Source of the DNA: Vreelandella neptunia
GTDB lineage: Bacteria > Pseudomonadota > Gammaproteobacteria > Pseudomonadales > Halomonadaceae
Length of the DNA stretch: 64,000 nt
Direction: 5' to 3'
Assembly: GCF_022489065.1 (NCBI RefSeq)
Contig: NZ_JAKVTW010000008.1
Span: 1-64,000 of the forward strand
Position 1 is the stretch's first letter, and each line of letters opens with the position of its first letter. The translations under genes were made by a program, and so were the position numbers. The notes below the pieces were generated by a model. The model was not told the DNA's origin. It saw only the letters and a list, made by a program, of their open reading frames with translations, and made no database searches. This document shows, piece by piece, positions 1-9,772 of this stretch.

Positions 1-27
1 TGGCCGGGTTGGCAAGAGGGTAAGCGC

Positions 28-67
28 AAAAAAACAAAAAAGCGGCAAGAGGGTTTCCTCCTGCCGC
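28..67 (-). terminator. Rho-independent terminator of the acyl-CoA dehydrogenase gene
   Basis: An inverted repeat at 42-67 (outer arms GCGGCA/TGCCGC, inner arms GAGG/CCTC with one mismatch) is followed on the minus strand by two T-runs. It sits just past the stop codon of the minus-strand acyl-CoA dehydrogenase. No gene is visible in bases 1-140. Confidence 0.8.
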
Positions 68-140
68 AAACCACCGATCAGAACGCCTGACCAGAGAGTG
101 CTCGTTGGCGTAACTTAATTCACGCCATTAGTACGACGTT

Positions 141-1946
141 TCAGATTTCAAAACCCAATCCGAAATCTTCACTAGAGATAGCCATGAGACTGGACGCACC
201 CGCTTGGATCATCTGCGCATGCGCTTTTGTACGTGGCAGTAAACGTTGATAGTAGAAACGAGCGGTATTCACTTTAGCGGCATAAAAGGCTTTATCGTCA
301 CCCTCTAAAGAGGCAGATGCCTGCTTAGTAGCGCGAGCAAATAAGTAGGCCAGCGTGACATAACCGGAATACATCAGGTAATCAACGCTTGCCGCACCCA
401 CTTCTTCGCGGTCCTGCATCGCTTTCATACCCACACCCATGGTCAGCTCGCCCCACTCAGCATTTAGTTTCGCCAGCGGCTCGACAAACTCCTTAAGGGC
501 TGGATTGTCAGCTTCGGTTTTGCAGAACTTATGGATCTCTTTGGTGAAAACCTTTAGCGACTCACCCTGGCTCATGAGCACCTTACGGCCCAGCAGATCG
601 AGCGCCTGAATACCGGTAGTACCTTCATACAAGCGGGTGATACGTGCATCGCGTACCAATTGTTCCATGCCCCACTCTTTGATAAAGCCATGGCCACCAT
701 AAATTTGGACGCCTTCGTTGGTGCATTCAAAACCCACTTCAGTCAGGAAAGCCTTAACAATAGGCGTTAACAAGCCAAGCAGCGTTTCTGCTTGGTCTCG
801 CTCTTCACCCGGCTCGCCGTGCTCAACCACATCAAGCATTTGCGCGGTATACAGCACCAGCATGCGCCCACCTTCAGCGAAGGCTTTCTGGGTCAACAGC
901 ATGCGGCGAACATCAGGATGAACAATAATCGGATCAGCAGGCTTTTCAGGTGCCTGCTTTCCTGACAAGCCACGCATCTGTAAACGATCGCGAGCGTAGC
1001 TCAATGAATTCTGGAAACTGGCCTCAATCAATCCTAGCCCTTGAATACCCACACCAAGACGCGCAGCGTTCATCATGGTGAACATGCACGCTAGCCCTTT
1101 ATTGGGCGCGCCCACCAAGTAACCCGTTGCACCATCGAAATTCATTACACAGGTGGCATTACCATGAATGCCCATCTTATGTTCGAGCGAACCACAGCTA
1201 ACGCCATTACGCTCGCCCACATTACCCTGGGCATCGGGCATGTACTTGGGTACTACGAACAGCGAAATGCCTTTTGAGCCTTCTGGCGCGTCCGGCAATT
1301 TTGCCAGGACAAGATGAACGATGTTCTCAGCCAGATTATGCTCGCCAGCAGAGATGAAGATTTTGGTACCTGTAATCGCATAGGCGTCACCCTCGATGGG
1401 CACCGCCCGCGTCTTAATCAATCCGAGGTCAGTACCACAGTGGGACTCGGTCAAGCACATGGTTCCCGTCCACACACCCTCGACTAATTTTGTGAGGTAG
1501 GTGGCCTTCTGTTCTTCAGTACCGTGATGACGCAGTGCATCAGCAGCACCATGGGATAGCCCTGGATACATTCCCCACGCCAAGTTGGTAGCGCAGATCA
1601 TCTCCGATAGCATCATCGCCAGCGAAGGGGGAAGCCCTTGCCCGCCATGCGCTGGATCGGCCGCCAAGCTAGGCCAACCACCTTCTACATACTGCTGATA
1701 GGCTTCTTTAAAACCATTAGGCGCTTTTACTTCCCCCCCTTCTAACAGGCACCCTTCTGCATCACCACTTTGATTAATGGGCAACAGCACCTCGCGAGCA
1801 AAGCGTGCACCCTCTTCCAAAATGGCGCTGACAACGTCTGGCGATGCTTCGTCACCGCTTGGTAGGCGCGCGTAATGAGCGGGATAATCGAGCATTTCGT
1901 CCATAACGAAACGCATATCACGAATAGGGGCCTGATAGCTGGGCAT
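141..1946 (-). CDS. Acyl-CoA dehydrogenase, long (about 600-residue) form
   Basis: A 601-residue flavoprotein of the acyl-CoA dehydrogenase family, expected to catalyse the FAD-dependent alpha-beta oxidation that opens a beta-oxidation cycle. Seen: the middle-domain stretch around LTESHCGTDLGLIKT, the C-terminal helical domain with QIYGGHGFIKEWGMEQ and DARITRLYEGTTGIQA, and an extra C-terminal segment. The length and the extra segment match the subgroup that includes DmdC-like enzymes rather than the 380-residue type. The ATG at 1946 was preferred over an upstream codon because AGGAGA lies at the right distance and the family N-terminus (MPSYQAPIRDM) begins there. A PsrA-like palindrome lies about 58 bases upstream. 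The exact substrate chain length cannot be read from sequence. Confidence 0.92.
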   Translation of the reverse strand: MPSYQAPIRDMRFVMDEMLDYPAHYARLPSGDEASPDVVSAILEEGARFAREVLLPINQSGDAEGCLLEGGEVKAPNGFKEAYQQYVEGGWPSLAADPAHGGQGLPPSLAMMLSEMICATNLAWGMYPGLSHGAADALRHHGTEEQKATYLTKLVEGVWTGTMCLTESHCGTDLGLIKTRAVPIEGDAYAITGTKIFISAGEHNLAENIVHLVLAKLPDAPEGSKGISLFVVPKYMPDAQGNVGERNGVSCGSLEHKMGIHGNATCVMNFDGATGYLVGAPNKGLACMFTMMNAARLGVGIQGLGLIEASFQNSLSYARDRLQMRGLSGKQAPEKPADPIIVHPDVRRMLLTQKAFAEGGRMLVLYTAQMLDVVEHGEPGEERDQAETLLGLLTPIVKAFLTEVGFECTNEGVQIYGGHGFIKEWGMEQLVRDARITRLYEGTTGIQALDLLGRKVLMSQGESLKVFTKEIHKFCKTEADNPALKEFVEPLAKLNAEWGELTMGVGMKAMQDREEVGAASVDYLMYSGYVTLAYLFARATKQASASLEGDDKAFYAAKVNTARFYYQRLLPRTKAHAQMIQAGASSLMAISSEDFGLGFEI

Positions 1947-2003
1947 CGCACTTCTCCTAAAATAGGGGGTTTGGAAGCCAATCAATGTATATTGACAGAA
2001 GGC

Positions 2004-2023
2004 TTTCAAACACATGTTTGAAA
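2004..2023. promoter_or_regulatory. PsrA-like operator upstream of acyl-CoA dehydrogenase
   Basis: A palindrome with perfect 8-base arms, TTTCAAAC and GTTTGAAA, around a 4-base centre. It matches the published Pseudomonas PsrA pattern (G/C)AAAC-N2-4-GTTT(G/C). It lies about 58 bases upstream of the start at 1946, in the promoter region. A second such site precedes fadD at 33464-33481. Assignment to PsrA is inference; no PsrA gene is in the window. Confidence 0.6.
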
Positions 2024-2123
2024 ACTAGCGCGAGCGCACCTCAGAGTCAAGCGAGCGTTTGAATTAAGTCTTGAAACACTCTAGAACTTTGGTCGCCCAC
2101 TGCGTAAACCCTTAGCCCTAATA

Positions 2124-2155
2124 ATAAAAAACTCGCCAGCCAAAAGCCGACGAGT
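2124..2155 (-). terminator. Rho-independent terminator after the SDR gene
   Basis: A 10-pair hairpin at 2131-2155 (minus-strand arms ACTCGTCGGC and GCTGGCGAGT, with two G-T pairs) is followed by TTTTTT on the minus strand. It closes the synthetase/dehydrogenase operon and separates it from the downstream acyl-CoA dehydrogenase. Confidence 0.8.
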
Positions 2156-2201
2156 CGCTCTATTTCCTTTGTTACCTACCTATCCCCTACTTATTGACTA
2201 C

Positions 2202-2969
2202 CTACTGCATGCGAATACCACCATCCAGGCGAATCAATTCACCGTTAAGCATTGGGTTGGTAATAATCTGCTCAGCTAGCTGGGCAAACTCATCTGGCCG
2301 ACCGAGCCGTTTTGGGAATGGTACGGCGGCGGCTAACGCCTGGGCCGCCTCATCAGGAATCTCGCTCATCATCGGCGTTTCAAATACACCTGGGGCGATG
2401 GCCATGACACGAATCGCATGCCGCGATAACTCCCTTGCCGCAGGCAAGCTCATTCCCACTACGCCCGCTTTAGAGGCACTGTAAGCGCACTGCCCTACCT
2501 GCCCATCAAAAGCGGCGATAGAGGCAGTATTAATAATCACCCCGCGTTCGCCGCTCTCATTAGGCACATTTTTGGCCATTGCGGCGGCCGCGAGGCGCAT
2601 AACGTTAAAAGTGCCGATCAAGTTGATATTGATGGTTTTGGCGTAGCTGTCTAAGTCCGCCGGATTCCCCTCACGATCCACCAGCTTAGCTACGCTAACA
2701 ACGCCAGCACAGTGAACCACCCCCGAAAGCCCACGCTCACCACCCAGCGCTACCGCTGTATCAACCGCCTGCTGCATTTGTTCGGCTGAGGTGATATCCG
2801 CCAGGCACGCTTGAGCCTGATCCCCTAACTGCTCAGCATGGATTTTGACACTATCGTTCAGGTCGCATAAAACAACACGAGCACCAGCGGCGACTAGCCG
2901 TTCAGCGGTGGCGGCCCCGAGCCCTGAAGCAGCGCCCGTTATTAAAAACGTACTATCCTTAACCTGCAT
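2202..2969 (-). CDS. SDR-family 3-hydroxyacyl-CoA dehydrogenase (type II HAD-like)
   Basis: A 255-residue short-chain dehydrogenase. Seen: the NAD-binding glycine motif [11 protein letters not shown] near residue 12, the catalytic serine in NTAS and the YSASKAG catalytic Tyr-Lys motif, with a C-terminal LDGGIRM. The nearest family is the 3-hydroxy-2-methylbutyryl-CoA / 3-hydroxyacyl-CoA dehydrogenases (HSD17B10-like), which do the third step of fatty or branched-chain acyl-CoA oxidation. It starts 26 bases after the acyl-CoA synthetase stop and is probably co-transcribed with it. The substrate is inferred from the neighbours. Confidence 0.88.
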   Translation of the reverse strand: MQVKDSTFLITGAASGLGAATAERLVAAGARVVLCDLNDSVKIHAEQLGDQAQACLADITSAEQMQQAVDTAVALGGERGLSGVVHCAGVVSVAKLVDREGNPADLDSYAKTININLIGTFNVMRLAAAAMAKNVPNESGERGVIINTASIAAFDGQVGQCAYSASKAGVVGMSLPAARELSRHAIRVMAIAPGVFETPMMSEIPDEAAQALAAAVPFPKRLGRPDEFAQLAEQIITNPMLNGELIRLDGGIRMQ

Positions 2970-2995
2970 AACCGTATTCCCTGTAAGCGTTATGT

Positions 2996-4666
2996 TTATT
3001 TAGCTTCTTTGGCTTCTTCCGCCGCCTGGGCGCGCAATTTAAAGCGCTGTATCTTGCCGCTGGGCGTTTTAGGCAATTCATCAACAAACTCAATAATGCG
3101 CGGAAAGGCGTGGGTCGAAAGGCGCTCGCGAACTCGCTGTTTAATCTCATCAGCGAGCGCGTCACTTGCCTCATAGCCTTCACGCAGCACGATATACGAC
3201 TTTATGACCTCGCCGCGAATCTCATCGGGCTGTCCCACGGCTGCTGACTCTGCGACAGCGGGGTGTGTCATCACACTATTCTCAACATCCGTTGGCCCAA
3301 CCCGGTAACCTGCGGTGGTAATAATGTCGTCATCACGCCCGGCAAACTGGAAAGTACCGTCTTCATTACGGATAACCACATCGCCAGTCAGGTAGTAGCC
3401 CTCTACAAAGGGGTTCTTCTCTTGCCAGGTGTACCCTGGAAAGAAGTGCGCAGGTGAATTGTTGATATCCACAGCAAGGACACCCGGCTCGCCAGCGGGC
3501 AGCTCTTTATACTCCGCGTCCAAAATCGCCAAGCGATATCCTGGCATCGGTACGCCCATTGCCCCCACATGCTTTAAATGGTCAAGCGCATGATGGTTAT
3601 TACACGTCATGCCGGTTTCGGTCTGGCCGTAGTGATCCATGACGGGGCAGCCCAACGACCTCTCTACCCAGCTTACTACTTCAGTGTTTAGAGGTTCCCC
3701 CGCCGAACTAGCTGCACGCAGTTCCAGCGTTTGATAGGCGTCATCAAACAGCCCTGACGCCTTCATTAGCCGGTAAGCAGTCGGCGCCGCGGCAAAATTA
3801 GTAATGTGATGGCGCTTCATAAACGCCAGCGCGCCTTCGGCGCTGAACCCTGCCTCGCAAAAGTGGGTGGTCACGCCAAGTAAAAGTGGGCCGGTAATCG
3901 CATAGTACAAACCATACGCCCACCCAGGGTCAGCCATATTCCAGAAGCGGTCATCGTCACGTAGGTCAATGGCAAGTTCCATATAGATTGCAAAAGCCGT
4001 CATACCCGCCAATGGCACGGCAACCCCTTTGGGCTTGCCCACGGTGCCAGAGGTGAACATTTGCAAAAATGGCTGCTCTGGGGAAAGCCTGGGCGGCTTA
4101 TCGCTCATTGACGTATGCGTCAATGCAGCTTGCCAATCTTGATCATCCGCATGCTCGCTGGTAGCACCTCCGACGGCTAATACCTGTGGGCACTGGCTTA
4201 AACCATCAAATTTATAGCGATTGGCGTGATCAGTAATCACTAGTTTGGTATCTGCTCGCCCTAACCGATAGTCAACGGCATCAGAGCCAAACGCGGTAAA
4301 CAGCGGCTGATAAACCGCACCAATGCGCCAGGTTGCCAATACCGCAATCAATAGCTGGGGTGAACGCGGCAGCATGCAGGCAATTCGATCGCCCTTCTCC
4401 AGCCCTTGCGCTTGAAACCAACCCGCTAATTTAGCGCTCTGCTCGTCAAGCTCGGCATACGTCAGGGTATGCAGATCACCCTGCGTATCTTCTTGTACAA
4501 GCGCCAGCACATCGCCGCGCCCTTCCCGCACATGACGCCCACAACAGGCCTCAAAGGCATTAAGCATGCCATCCTGATGGTCATCCAGCCGGGCAATCAC
4601 GCTATCAATGGAAAAATTTTCAAGGTAGTGCTGATAGTCGGGCAGTGGTTGTTGTGTCGCTGTCAT
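2996..4666 (-). CDS. AMP-forming acyl-CoA synthetase (acetyl-CoA synthetase-like)
   Basis: A 556-residue member of the adenylate-forming (ANL) superfamily that activates a carboxylic acid to its CoA thioester via an acyl-AMP. Seen: the P-loop FTSGTVGKPKGVAVP, the A5 motif DHYGQTETG, the hinge region YYLTGDVV...DDDIITTAGYRVGP and the C-terminal catalytic lysine in KTPSGKIQRFKLR. The overall form is closer to acetyl/propionyl or medium-chain synthetases than to FadD. It forms an operon with the downstream SDR gene and follows a TetR regulator on the same strand, so it probably activates a short or medium acid for the local oxidation genes. Confidence 0.9.
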   Translation of the reverse strand: MTATQQPLPDYQHYLENFSIDSVIARLDDHQDGMLNAFEACCGRHVREGRGDVLALVQEDTQGDLHTLTYAELDEQSAKLAGWFQAQGLEKGDRIACMLPRSPQLLIAVLATWRIGAVYQPLFTAFGSDAVDYRLGRADTKLVITDHANRYKFDGLSQCPQVLAVGGATSEHADDQDWQAALTHTSMSDKPPRLSPEQPFLQMFTSGTVGKPKGVAVPLAGMTAFAIYMELAIDLRDDDRFWNMADPGWAYGLYYAITGPLLLGVTTHFCEAGFSAEGALAFMKRHHITNFAAAPTAYRLMKASGLFDDAYQTLELRAASSAGEPLNTEVVSWVERSLGCPVMDHYGQTETGMTCNNHHALDHLKHVGAMGVPMPGYRLAILDAEYKELPAGEPGVLAVDINNSPAHFFPGYTWQEKNPFVEGYYLTGDVVIRNEDGTFQFAGRDDDIITTAGYRVGPTDVENSVMTHPAVAESAAVGQPDEIRGEVIKSYIVLREGYEASDALADEIKQRVRERLSTHAFPRIIEFVDELPKTPSGKIQRFKLRAQAAEEAKEAK

Positions 4667-4779
4667 GATGGCTCTCTAATGTGGTTGATAATTGTTGTTG
4701 GATAATGCTTTTGGAAATTGTTGTTAGTAATGAGCGCAAAGCAGTACAGGTAGGTGGTAAGCAAGGCTGCTAAAATCAT

Positions 4780-4795
4780 CCGTTGACGTTAACGG
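4780..4795. promoter_or_regulatory. Candidate operator between tetR and the acyl-CoA synthetase
   Basis: An imperfect 16-base palindrome, CCGTTGACGTTAACGG, matching its reverse complement at 14 of 16 positions. It lies in the 233-base gap between the TetR gene and the acyl-CoA synthetase start. The ACG-spaced form recalls sites of MerR-type regulators of branched-chain acyl-CoA breakdown, but the neighbouring TetR protein is an equally good candidate. Confidence 0.35.
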
Positions 4796-4899
4796 AAACT
4801 TTAAGTTAAAAGCAACGCTAAAAGTAATCGTCTCAGAGAGCAAGCACTCTGATGGATTAAAGCGTTAGACGTTGGTAGGAGCTGTATAAAAGAGGTGGT

Positions 4900-5478
4900 T
4901 CAAGTAGGCGTAGGCATAATCATAGCGACTAGCTCGTCAGCGAGATCATCGGGTGAGCGGGAGCCATTAGGATCGTACCAGCGCACGGTCCAATTTAGCG
5001 CTCCTAGCACAAAACGCGAGACTAGAAAGCGGTCTCCGTGGATCAAGCCTGCTTCTAAAGCATCGTCGATGACAGCCACCCACAACGCCTCGTAAGCATC
5101 GCGTAAATGACTTAGATGGGCACTCGCTACAGGATCGAGTCGACGCCACTCAAAGAGCGCCACTACATGGGCATTACGATCGGTAAAAAGCGTTTCCAGG
5201 TGGGCACGGGCCATAGCGCGAAGGCGCACTTCAGGCTCAGCGCCACTGTTCTCAAGTGCTTTACGCGCAATCAACAAGGCATTTTGAGTGCCCTCCTCAA
5301 TAACCGCAGCGAGAATTTCCTGCTTGTCTTTAAAATGATGAAACAGGCTCCCGGACTTGATACCCATTTCCTGCGCCAGCATACGCACAGTGGTGCGGTC
5401 AAAGCCCTCTTGGACAAATAGCTGGGCGGCAAGGCGCGTCAACTCCTTGCGGCGAGGTGATGCATTCATTACATTCAT
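4900..5478 (-). CDS. TetR-family transcriptional regulator
   Basis: A 192-residue regulator. The N-terminal helix-turn-helix domain is clear (RKELTRLAAQLFVQEGFDRT, then MLAQEMGIKSGSLFHHFKDK), followed by an all-helical ligand domain of usual length. ATG 5478 was chosen because the homologous region starts just after it. ATG 5469 is also possible, and neither has a strong ribosome site. It is divergent from the thiolase and upstream of the acyl-CoA synthetase/SDR pair, so control of these genes by an acyl-CoA ligand is likely but inferred. Confidence 0.88.
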   Translation of the reverse strand: MNVMNASPRRKELTRLAAQLFVQEGFDRTTVRMLAQEMGIKSGSLFHHFKDKQEILAAVIEEGTQNALLIARKALENSGAEPEVRLRAMARAHLETLFTDRNAHVVALFEWRRLDPVASAHLSHLRDAYEALWVAVIDDALEAGLIHGDRFLVSRFVLGALNWTVRWYDPNGSRSPDDLADELVAMIMPTPT

Positions 5479-5595
5479 GTCATTTACACTAGCGCTTGCT
5501 TGGTTACTCTGGAGAAAACCACAGCACCGCCTACGGGTCAACGTATCACCCACTACTCAACCTGATAATCACAATAAACCTGAAGGAGATTGACC

Positions 5596-6783
5596 ATGAC
5601 CAACCCCACCGATGTGGTATTTCTCGCCGCCAAACGCACCCCGATGGGTGGCATGATGGGCAGCCTTTCGAGCATGTCGGCACCCGAGCTTGGTGCCATA
5701 GCTATCAAGGCAGCGATTGAAGATGCCGGTATCGACCCTGCTGCCATCAGCGAAGGCATTATGGGCTGCGTGCTCCCAGCGGGCGTTAAACAGGGCCCAG
5801 CACGCCAAGCAATGCGCCAAGCAGGCATTCCAGATGCTAATGGCGCCACCACTATTAACAAGCTGTGCGGTTCCGGCATGAAAGCAGCCATGCTTGCCCA
5901 CGACTTAATCAAAGCAGGCAGCGGTGATATCTTGCTGGCGGGGGGAATGGAGTCCATGTCAAACGCCCCGCACATGCTGACAAAAGCACGCGGCGGCTAT
6001 CGCCTGGGCCACGGCGAGCTCAAAGACCATATGTTTTTGGATGGGCTGGAAGACGCCGAAACGGGCAAACTAATGGGCGTGTTTGCCCAGGACGTGGCCA
6101 CAGAACGCGGCTATACCCGCGAGCGACTGGACGATTTTGCCATTGCCTCGCTTGAGCGTGCCATGGCGGCCACTAACGCGGGCCACTTAAACGCTGAGAT
6201 GGCGCCTGTTTCTGTCACCACTCGCCAGGGTGAAACCCTTGTCGAATACGATGAGCAGCCGTTTCAGGCAAAACTCGACAAAATTCGCCAGCTCCGGCCT
6301 GCTTTCGCCAAAGATGGCACCATTACCGCCGCCAACGCCAGCTCGATTTCAGATGGCGCTTCTGCATTGATTTTAGCCAGCCAGGAAGCGGCAGATCAGC
6401 ACGGTATTAAGCCCTTAGCACGCATGCTGGGTCACACTACCCATTCACGCCACCCAAGCGAGTTCACCATCGCGCCGGTGGGAGCAATTGAAAAGCTGAT
6501 GAAGAAGCTAGGCTGGGGCGTTAATGATGTCGATCTGTTCGAGATTAACGAGGCCTTTGCTGTCGTCACACTGATGGCCATGGATGATCTGGGCCTCCCC
6601 CATGACAAAGTGAACGTATTTGGCGGCGCCTGCGCTCAAGGCCATCCGATTGGCTCTACCGGCTCACGGATTATCGCTACGTTAATTCATGCGCTGCGCA
6701 CGAAAGGTGGTAAACGCGGCATTGCAAGCTTGTGTATTGGCGGTGGCGAAGCGACTGCCGTTGCCGTCGAGCTCATCGATTAA
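5596..6783 (+). CDS. Thiolase (acetyl-CoA C-acyltransferase)
   Basis: A 395-residue thiolase that cleaves 3-oxoacyl-CoA with CoA, or runs in reverse as acetoacetyl-CoA synthesis. Seen: the nucleophilic cysteine in KLCGSGMKAA, the INEAFAV motif, the catalytic histidine in GHPIGSTGSR and the second catalytic cysteine in CIGGGEA. The ATG at 5596 has AAGGAG seven bases upstream; an in-frame TTG six bases earlier is rejected. It is divergent from the TetR gene and completes a set with the acyl-CoA dehydrogenase, SDR and synthetase. Degradative and biosynthetic thiolases cannot be separated here. Confidence 0.93.
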   Translation: MTNPTDVVFLAAKRTPMGGMMGSLSSMSAPELGAIAIKAAIEDAGIDPAAISEGIMGCVLPAGVKQGPARQAMRQAGIPDANGATTINKLCGSGMKAAMLAHDLIKAGSGDILLAGGMESMSNAPHMLTKARGGYRLGHGELKDHMFLDGLEDAETGKLMGVFAQDVATERGYTRERLDDFAIASLERAMAATNAGHLNAEMAPVSVTTRQGETLVEYDEQPFQAKLDKIRQLRPAFAKDGTITAANASSISDGASALILASQEAADQHGIKPLARMLGHTTHSRHPSEFTIAPVGAIEKLMKKLGWGVNDVDLFEINEAFAVVTLMAMDDLGLPHDKVNVFGGACAQGHPIGSTGSRIIATLIHALRTKGGKRGIASLCIGGGEATAVAVELID

Positions 6784-6820
6784 CCCATACCCCTAAAAAG
6801 CTAACATGAAGTGGGCACCG

Positions 6821-6851
6821 CGCCCTGGCGCTATAACGCCAGGGCGTTTTT
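6821..6851 (+). terminator. Rho-independent terminator of the thiolase gene
   Basis: A perfect 10-pair stem CGCCCTGGCG / CGCCAGGGCG with a 6-base loop, followed by TTTTT on the plus strand. It overlaps the 3' end of the convergent permease gene, whose stop codon lies in the loop. Confidence 0.85.
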
Positions 6852-7970
6852 CCATAACGCAGCAAACAGCCACGCAAGCCCCAACATAGGCAGTGACCAG
6901 CGATGAAACTCTGTCCAGATCCCCGGCTGGCGAGCCAAGCGCAGGGCAATCAAATTAGCCATCGAGCCTATCGCCAAACCAAAACCGCCTACACTTACGC
7001 CCCAGGCAAGTGGTTGCCACTCGCTCTGCTGAGTAAGCAACAGCGTTGCCGGTACGTTGGATACAGCCTGTGAGAGCAGCACGCCAACGCTGATATCGCC
7101 ACCTGGCCATTGTCGCATTACGTTAATCGCCTGCTGAACGACGTTTAACTCGCCGATGACACTTAAATTGATGAACATTAATACGAACACGACCAGCAAT
7201 AGCCAATCAATACTGAACACCGCTCGCCGGGCTACCAATAACATCGCTAGCAGAACACCTACCATCGCAGGCAACACCCAGCCCATGTCGACCGCAATCA
7301 AAAAAAGCGGGTAGCCGATTAGCGCCGCCCATAGCGGCTTTTGTTGCCGCGTTGTTGCCTCCACGGACGCTGCCTCCAAGCGTATTGACGCTTTTGGAAA
7401 CGCAAAGGGAACAAGGAGTAAGAGCAGCAGCATAAGGCCCACTCCTAGCGGCAGCATTACCCATAAAAATTCGCCAAAGCCAATGCCTGAAAGCTGCCAT
7501 AAATAAAGATTTTGCGGGTTACCAATCGGGCTCAGCGATGACCCTGCATTCACCGCCAGCGCCTCAAACACAATTAATCGCCCAATGGGCAGCGCAGCCA
7601 TGCTGGCTAGGCTAAGCGTCAGCGGCACCACGATAAACAGTGCTACATCATTAGTGACCACTGCGGAGAGCAAACCAGAAAACAGCACCAAACCAACTGC
7701 TAAGCGTCGTTCGCCTCTCAGATGGACTAACAACTGACGCCCCCAGAGCGTTAAATATCCACTGAGCTCTAGCGCGCGGCTAAGCAGCATAAGCCCGGTC
7801 AGCACCGCAAGCGTTGTCCAATGAATCCGCTCGGCCATGTCAGCCAGTGACTGGGGCTGCAGCCACCACAAAACGCCCCATAGGCCGCTCATTGAGAGTA
7901 GCATAGGGTCGTTAAGTAAACGCTGAGAGAAAAAGACGATGGGCGTGATGAGCCGTTGGATCAATAGCAA
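6831..7970 (-). CDS. SLC13/ArsB-NhaD superfamily ion permease
   Basis: A 379-residue, strongly hydrophobic protein with about ten membrane segments. Seen: NDVALFIVVPLTLSL and, after it, SSLSPIGNPQNLYLWQ. This paired S/N-P arrangement is typical of the ion-transporter superfamily that includes CitMHS, ArsB and NhaD-type carriers. The substrate cannot be told. It has no arsenic-operon linkage by orientation, although the ars island begins only about 3 kb away. The start is uncertain: the frame offers only TTG codons near 7970, and the first ATG is at 7904. Confidence 0.8.
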   Translation of the reverse strand: MLLIQRLITPIVFFSQRLLNDPMLLSMSGLWGVLWWLQPQSLADMAERIHWTTLAVLTGLMLLSRALELSGYLTLWGRQLLVHLRGERRLAVGLVLFSGLLSAVVTNDVALFIVVPLTLSLASMAALPIGRLIVFEALAVNAGSSLSPIGNPQNLYLWQLSGIGFGEFLWVMLPLGVGLMLLLLLLVPFAFPKASIRLEAASVEATTRQQKPLWAALIGYPLFLIAVDMGWVLPAMVGVLLAMLLVARRAVFSIDWLLLVVFVLMFINLSVIGELNVVQQAINVMRQWPGGDISVGVLLSQAVSNVPATLLLTQQSEWQPLAWGVSVGGFGLAIGSMANLIALRLARQPGIWTEFHRWSLPMLGLAWLFAALWKNALAL

Positions 7971-8047
7971 AACAGTAGATACTCAGAGAAAACCGCATGA
8001 TAGCGCTGACTGCCTCTGAATAAACATAAATTGTTGATTTCAGAATT

Positions 8048-9748
8048 TTAAGCGGACGTCATAACATCATTTTGAGGATTGCGCTGCCTCTCAGTATCAG
8101 GAAAAGCAGTGTGTTGATGGCTAAGTTGCTCCCATTCAGGATATTCAGCATTGCCATCACCGATATCAGCCAAACGTGTTTCAGCACCGTCCTCCGCGAC
8201 ACTAAATTGCCCAGCAAACTCACGCATTTGCAACGCTTCCTGGGATAACATCTCAGCGCTTTCGGATGCTTGATTGACTAAGCTCAGGGTGTCTTGTGTA
8301 GTGGTATCAATTTGCGCCACCGCTTGATTCACCTCTTCAATTCCGCGCCGCTGTTCCTCAGAGGCATTGGCTATTTGAGCCATCAACGTATTCACGTTAC
8401 TAGCAGCCTGCATAATCGAGCGCGTATGTTCACCAGCCTGCTGAGACAGCACGCTACCCTGTTGGACACTCGCACTCGACGCTTCAATGCGCGACCGAAT
8501 CTCGCTGGCAGCATTGGCACTCCGCGTTGCCAGCGCACGTACTTCATTAGCCACCACCGCAAATCCTCGACCATGTTCGCCAGCACGCGCCGCTTCAACC
8601 GACGCATTCAGCGCTAATATATTGGTTTGGAAAGCAATGCTTTCAATCATGCGAATAATGCTTTGAATCTCTTCGGAGTGATTATTGATCGCCTCCATGG
8701 TGGCGATAAACTGGGTAATCACCTCATCACCCTGCTGCGCTTTGTAGGAGACATCAGCGGTTGACTGATTAACATGCGCCGCGCTTTCAGCATTCTGGTT
8801 CACCGTGGCCGTTAGCTGTTCCAAGCTCGCCGCCATTTGCTGCAAAGCTGATACTTGAGTGTCGGTTTGGCTCGCTAGGAGTTGGTTCTGCTCGGTCATC
8901 TCCTGACTGTTGCTATATACCTGCTGGCTACTCACATTAAGTCGATTAACCGTGGCCGTCAGAGAGTGCTGCATCTTATCTAACTCACTGAATAGCTGAC
9001 CAATCTCGTTGGTTGAGTGCGCTGTTACAGGCGCGGAGAGATCACCGTTCGCAATGCGCTGGAAGTGCCCAGTGATCGCTTTCAATGGGCGAAGCACATT
9101 TTTACGCACCCCCCAAGCGACCACCAACACCACCAATAGCGCCGCACCGATTACGGCGATTACGCCCCAAAACAGCAGTGATGAGACTTGCTCAAAGCGC
9201 ACAAGCAAGCCGTTACCCCGCTGGGTAGAAGCGCTAAAAAAAGCCTCGGCACTTTGCACAAAGTGTTGGCTGCTATCATCCACTCGCGACTCACCCGAGA
9301 AGAAACCGGCTATGTCACGCTCTTCAAGCATCATCATCTGAAGATTAAGATTATTGTTAACGAATGATTGAAAGTTCGTCGCTAATTGATCAACCAGCAC
9401 CTGTTGATCAGCTTCAAAATCGCTCGCTGCAAATTGAGCAAAGTGCTCAGAGGCCGAATCAAGCAGCCGCTGAGCTTCTTCTATCAAGGGATCAGGTCGA
9501 TCAAACGAAGGGGTACGGATTAGCTCGGCCGCACGGTTCATCTGAATACGGGCACGCAATAGTTGAGAATAGGCACTATCGAGGTTGCTAATTTGCGCCA
9601 TATCCCGCTCGTGAAGCGAGGTAAAGGCCTCACGACCAAAATGGTTAGCGAACAGGCCTAATGCACCGATGACGACAACCAAACCACTGAACGCTAACAA
9701 CACAAGCGTCCAACTCGCTTTGACGCTTAAATTATTAATCCACTTCAT
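8048..9748 (-). CDS. Methyl-accepting chemotaxis protein
   Basis: A 566-residue transmembrane chemoreceptor. Seen: an N-terminal membrane helix (about 10-32), a periplasmic four-helix-bundle ligand domain, a second membrane helix (about 190-212), a HAMP linker, and a long cytoplasmic signalling coiled coil whose tip is [20 protein letters not shown]. The C-terminus does not end in an NWETF-like CheR tether. It starts 24 bases downstream of the arsC-type reductase on the same strand and could be read from the same promoter. The ligand is unknown. Confidence 0.92.
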   Translation of the reverse strand: MKWINNLSVKASWTLVLLAFSGLVVVIGALGLFANHFGREAFTSLHERDMAQISNLDSAYSQLLRARIQMNRAAELIRTPSFDRPDPLIEEAQRLLDSASEHFAQFAASDFEADQQVLVDQLATNFQSFVNNNLNLQMMMLEERDIAGFFSGESRVDDSSQHFVQSAEAFFSASTQRGNGLLVRFEQVSSLLFWGVIAVIGAALLVVLVVAWGVRKNVLRPLKAITGHFQRIANGDLSAPVTAHSTNEIGQLFSELDKMQHSLTATVNRLNVSSQQVYSNSQEMTEQNQLLASQTDTQVSALQQMAASLEQLTATVNQNAESAAHVNQSTADVSYKAQQGDEVITQFIATMEAINNHSEEIQSIIRMIESIAFQTNILALNASVEAARAGEHGRGFAVVANEVRALATRSANAASEIRSRIEASSASVQQGSVLSQQAGEHTRSIMQAASNVNTLMAQIANASEEQRRGIEEVNQAVAQIDTTTQDTLSLVNQASESAEMLSQEALQMREFAGQFSVAEDGAETRLADIGDGNAEYPEWEQLSHQHTAFPDTERQRNPQNDVMTSA

Positions 9749-9772
9749 ATCGCCCTGCCCCTTTTAGTAAGA

